A stretch of DNA of 13,741 nucleotides from Acidobacteriota bacterium (lineage in GTDB: Bacteria; Acidobacteriota; Terriglobia; Terriglobales; Acidobacteriaceae): NCBI GenBank assembly GCA_021798235.1, contig JAJZMO010000183.1:1-13741 (forward strand). The letters are read 5' to 3'. Positions 13,404 through 13,741 of the stretch are shown in pieces. Each line of letters begins with the position of its first letter. Positions within the stretch are counted from its first letter, which is position 1. The notes beneath the pieces were generated by a model. It saw only the letters and a program-made list of their open reading frames with translations. It was not told where the DNA came from and ran no database searches. Both the position numbers and the translations under genes were made by a program.

Positions 13404-13446
13404 ATCGGGTGCCCCAGGTCTCAAGGCGAGACCTGGGGCACCCGAT
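13404..13446. repeat. Perfect 19-bp inverted repeat downstream of smc
   Basis: Arms 13404-13422 and 13428-13446 are exact reverse complements (ATCGGGTGCCCCAGGTCTC on the left), with a 5-base loop. It begins 26 bp after the SMC stop codon. There is no T-run on the minus-strand exit side, so it is not a textbook intrinsic terminator. It may be an RNA stabiliser or a dispersed REP-like element; I recall similar 'gggtgccccaggtctcg' palindromes in Acidobacteriota intergenic DNA, unverified. Confidence 0.8.
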
Positions 13447-13472
13447 GGTTTGCATTCGACGAATGGCTTGGC

Positions 13473-13741
13473 CTAGGCGCTGACCAGTTCGCGCTGCTCG
13501 GCGCGGGCGCGGTCGTTTCCGCCTAAACGAACGGAGACGACTTTGGAGACGCCCGGCTCCTGCATGGTGACGCCGAAGATGGACTCTGCCGACTGCATCA
13601 TGCGCTTGCTGTGCGTGATGACGATGAAGTGCGTCTTGTCGCTGAGGCCCTTGAGCATGCCCGCCAGACGGCCCACGTTGGCTTCGTCGAGTGGCGAGTC
13701 CACTTCGTCGAGCAGGCAGAAGGGGCTGGGCTGGTATTGGA
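13473..13741 (-). CDS. smc: SMC chromosome-segregation ATPase, C-terminal end (5'-truncated by window edge)
   Basis: About 89 residues of the C-terminal ATPase lobe are visible. The frame is open past the window edge, so the GTG at 13703 is internal. The segment '[20 protein letters not shown]' contains Walker B (CLLDEVD) and the D-loop of the SMC/RecN/Rad50 group. It is followed by 'LAGMLKGL' and the switch region 'FIVITHSK', and ends shortly after 'VSVRLGG' as SMC proteins do. The usual sequence after the Walker B Asp is Ala-Ala-Leu-Asp-Glu; here it is Ser-Pro-Leu-Asp-Glu. Two SMC chains with ScpA/ScpB form the condensin-like ring that organises and segregates the chromosome. The signature motif, coiled coils, hinge and N-terminus lie outside the window. 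Confidence 0.92.
   Translation of the reverse strand, partial: QYQPSPFCLLDEVDSPLDEANVGRLAGMLKGLSDKTHFIVITHSKRMMQSAESIFGVTMQEPGVSKVVSVRLGGNDRARAEQRELVSA

Noticed and set aside
12489..13446. CRISPR-like or attachment-site reading of the repeats near smc and purC
   Set aside because: There are only two copies of the 21-bp repeat, 762 bp apart, with no integrase, tRNA gene or regular spacers; a promoter role explains them better.

Overview
The window looks like chromosomal DNA from a mid-to-high GC, Gram-negative, diderm bacterium, most likely an Acidobacteriota (Terriglobia) member. This is inferred from protein style, not from a database search. The main pointers are the TPR-plus-secretin protein, a thioredoxin-fold protein with a 'GYDPNRRWQV' domain before its CPHC site, a secreted hypothetical with an 'SGGPARFYNQFYAAMQTWG' block, and a small Fis-type regulator. 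No rRNA, tRNA, CRISPR array, transposase, phage or recognisable defence genes were found.

Plus-strand left half (1-7807). The window opens inside a glycosyltransferase gene, whose stop overlaps the TTG start of an NAD-dependent epimerase/dehydratase (TTGA overlap). This is the end of a surface-polysaccharide cluster. A lone AhpD-like gene (1589-2137, minus) converges on it. Divergent from that gene is an orphan MlaF-like ABC ATPase (2410-3180). After a 353-bp gap comes a full-length polyprenyl-phosphate sugar-1-phosphate transferase (3534-5048), the enzyme class that starts exopolysaccharide repeat units. Next are glutamine-dependent NAD+ synthetase (nadE, possibly a leaderless transcript) and, 12 bp later, an exported DsbA-like thioredoxin-fold protein. 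A perfect 20-bp hairpin closes this run and also serves the convergent genes.

Minus-strand right half (13741-7877). In transcription order: the C-terminal end of an SMC chromosome-segregation ATPase; a repeat-bearing spacer with a perfect 19-bp palindrome; a secreted hypothetical protein in more A+T-rich sequence; then purC, cvpA, a small Fis-type HTH protein, a HAD phosphatase and a large outer-membrane secretin. From purC onward the genes are closely spaced (6, 58, 26 and 5 bp) and may form one operon that links purine synthesis to an envelope secretin.

The most notable non-coding signal is a 21-bp direct repeat at 12527-12547 and 13289-13309. Each copy carries a consensus -35 (TTGACA on the minus strand) followed by exactly 17 bp and a 4/6 -10 box. 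One lies in front of purC, the other in front of the hypothetical gene. The two genes may therefore share a promoter/operator. No complete novel system is evident; the best candidates for follow-up are this promoter pair with the secreted hypothetical, and the purC-to-secretin cluster.
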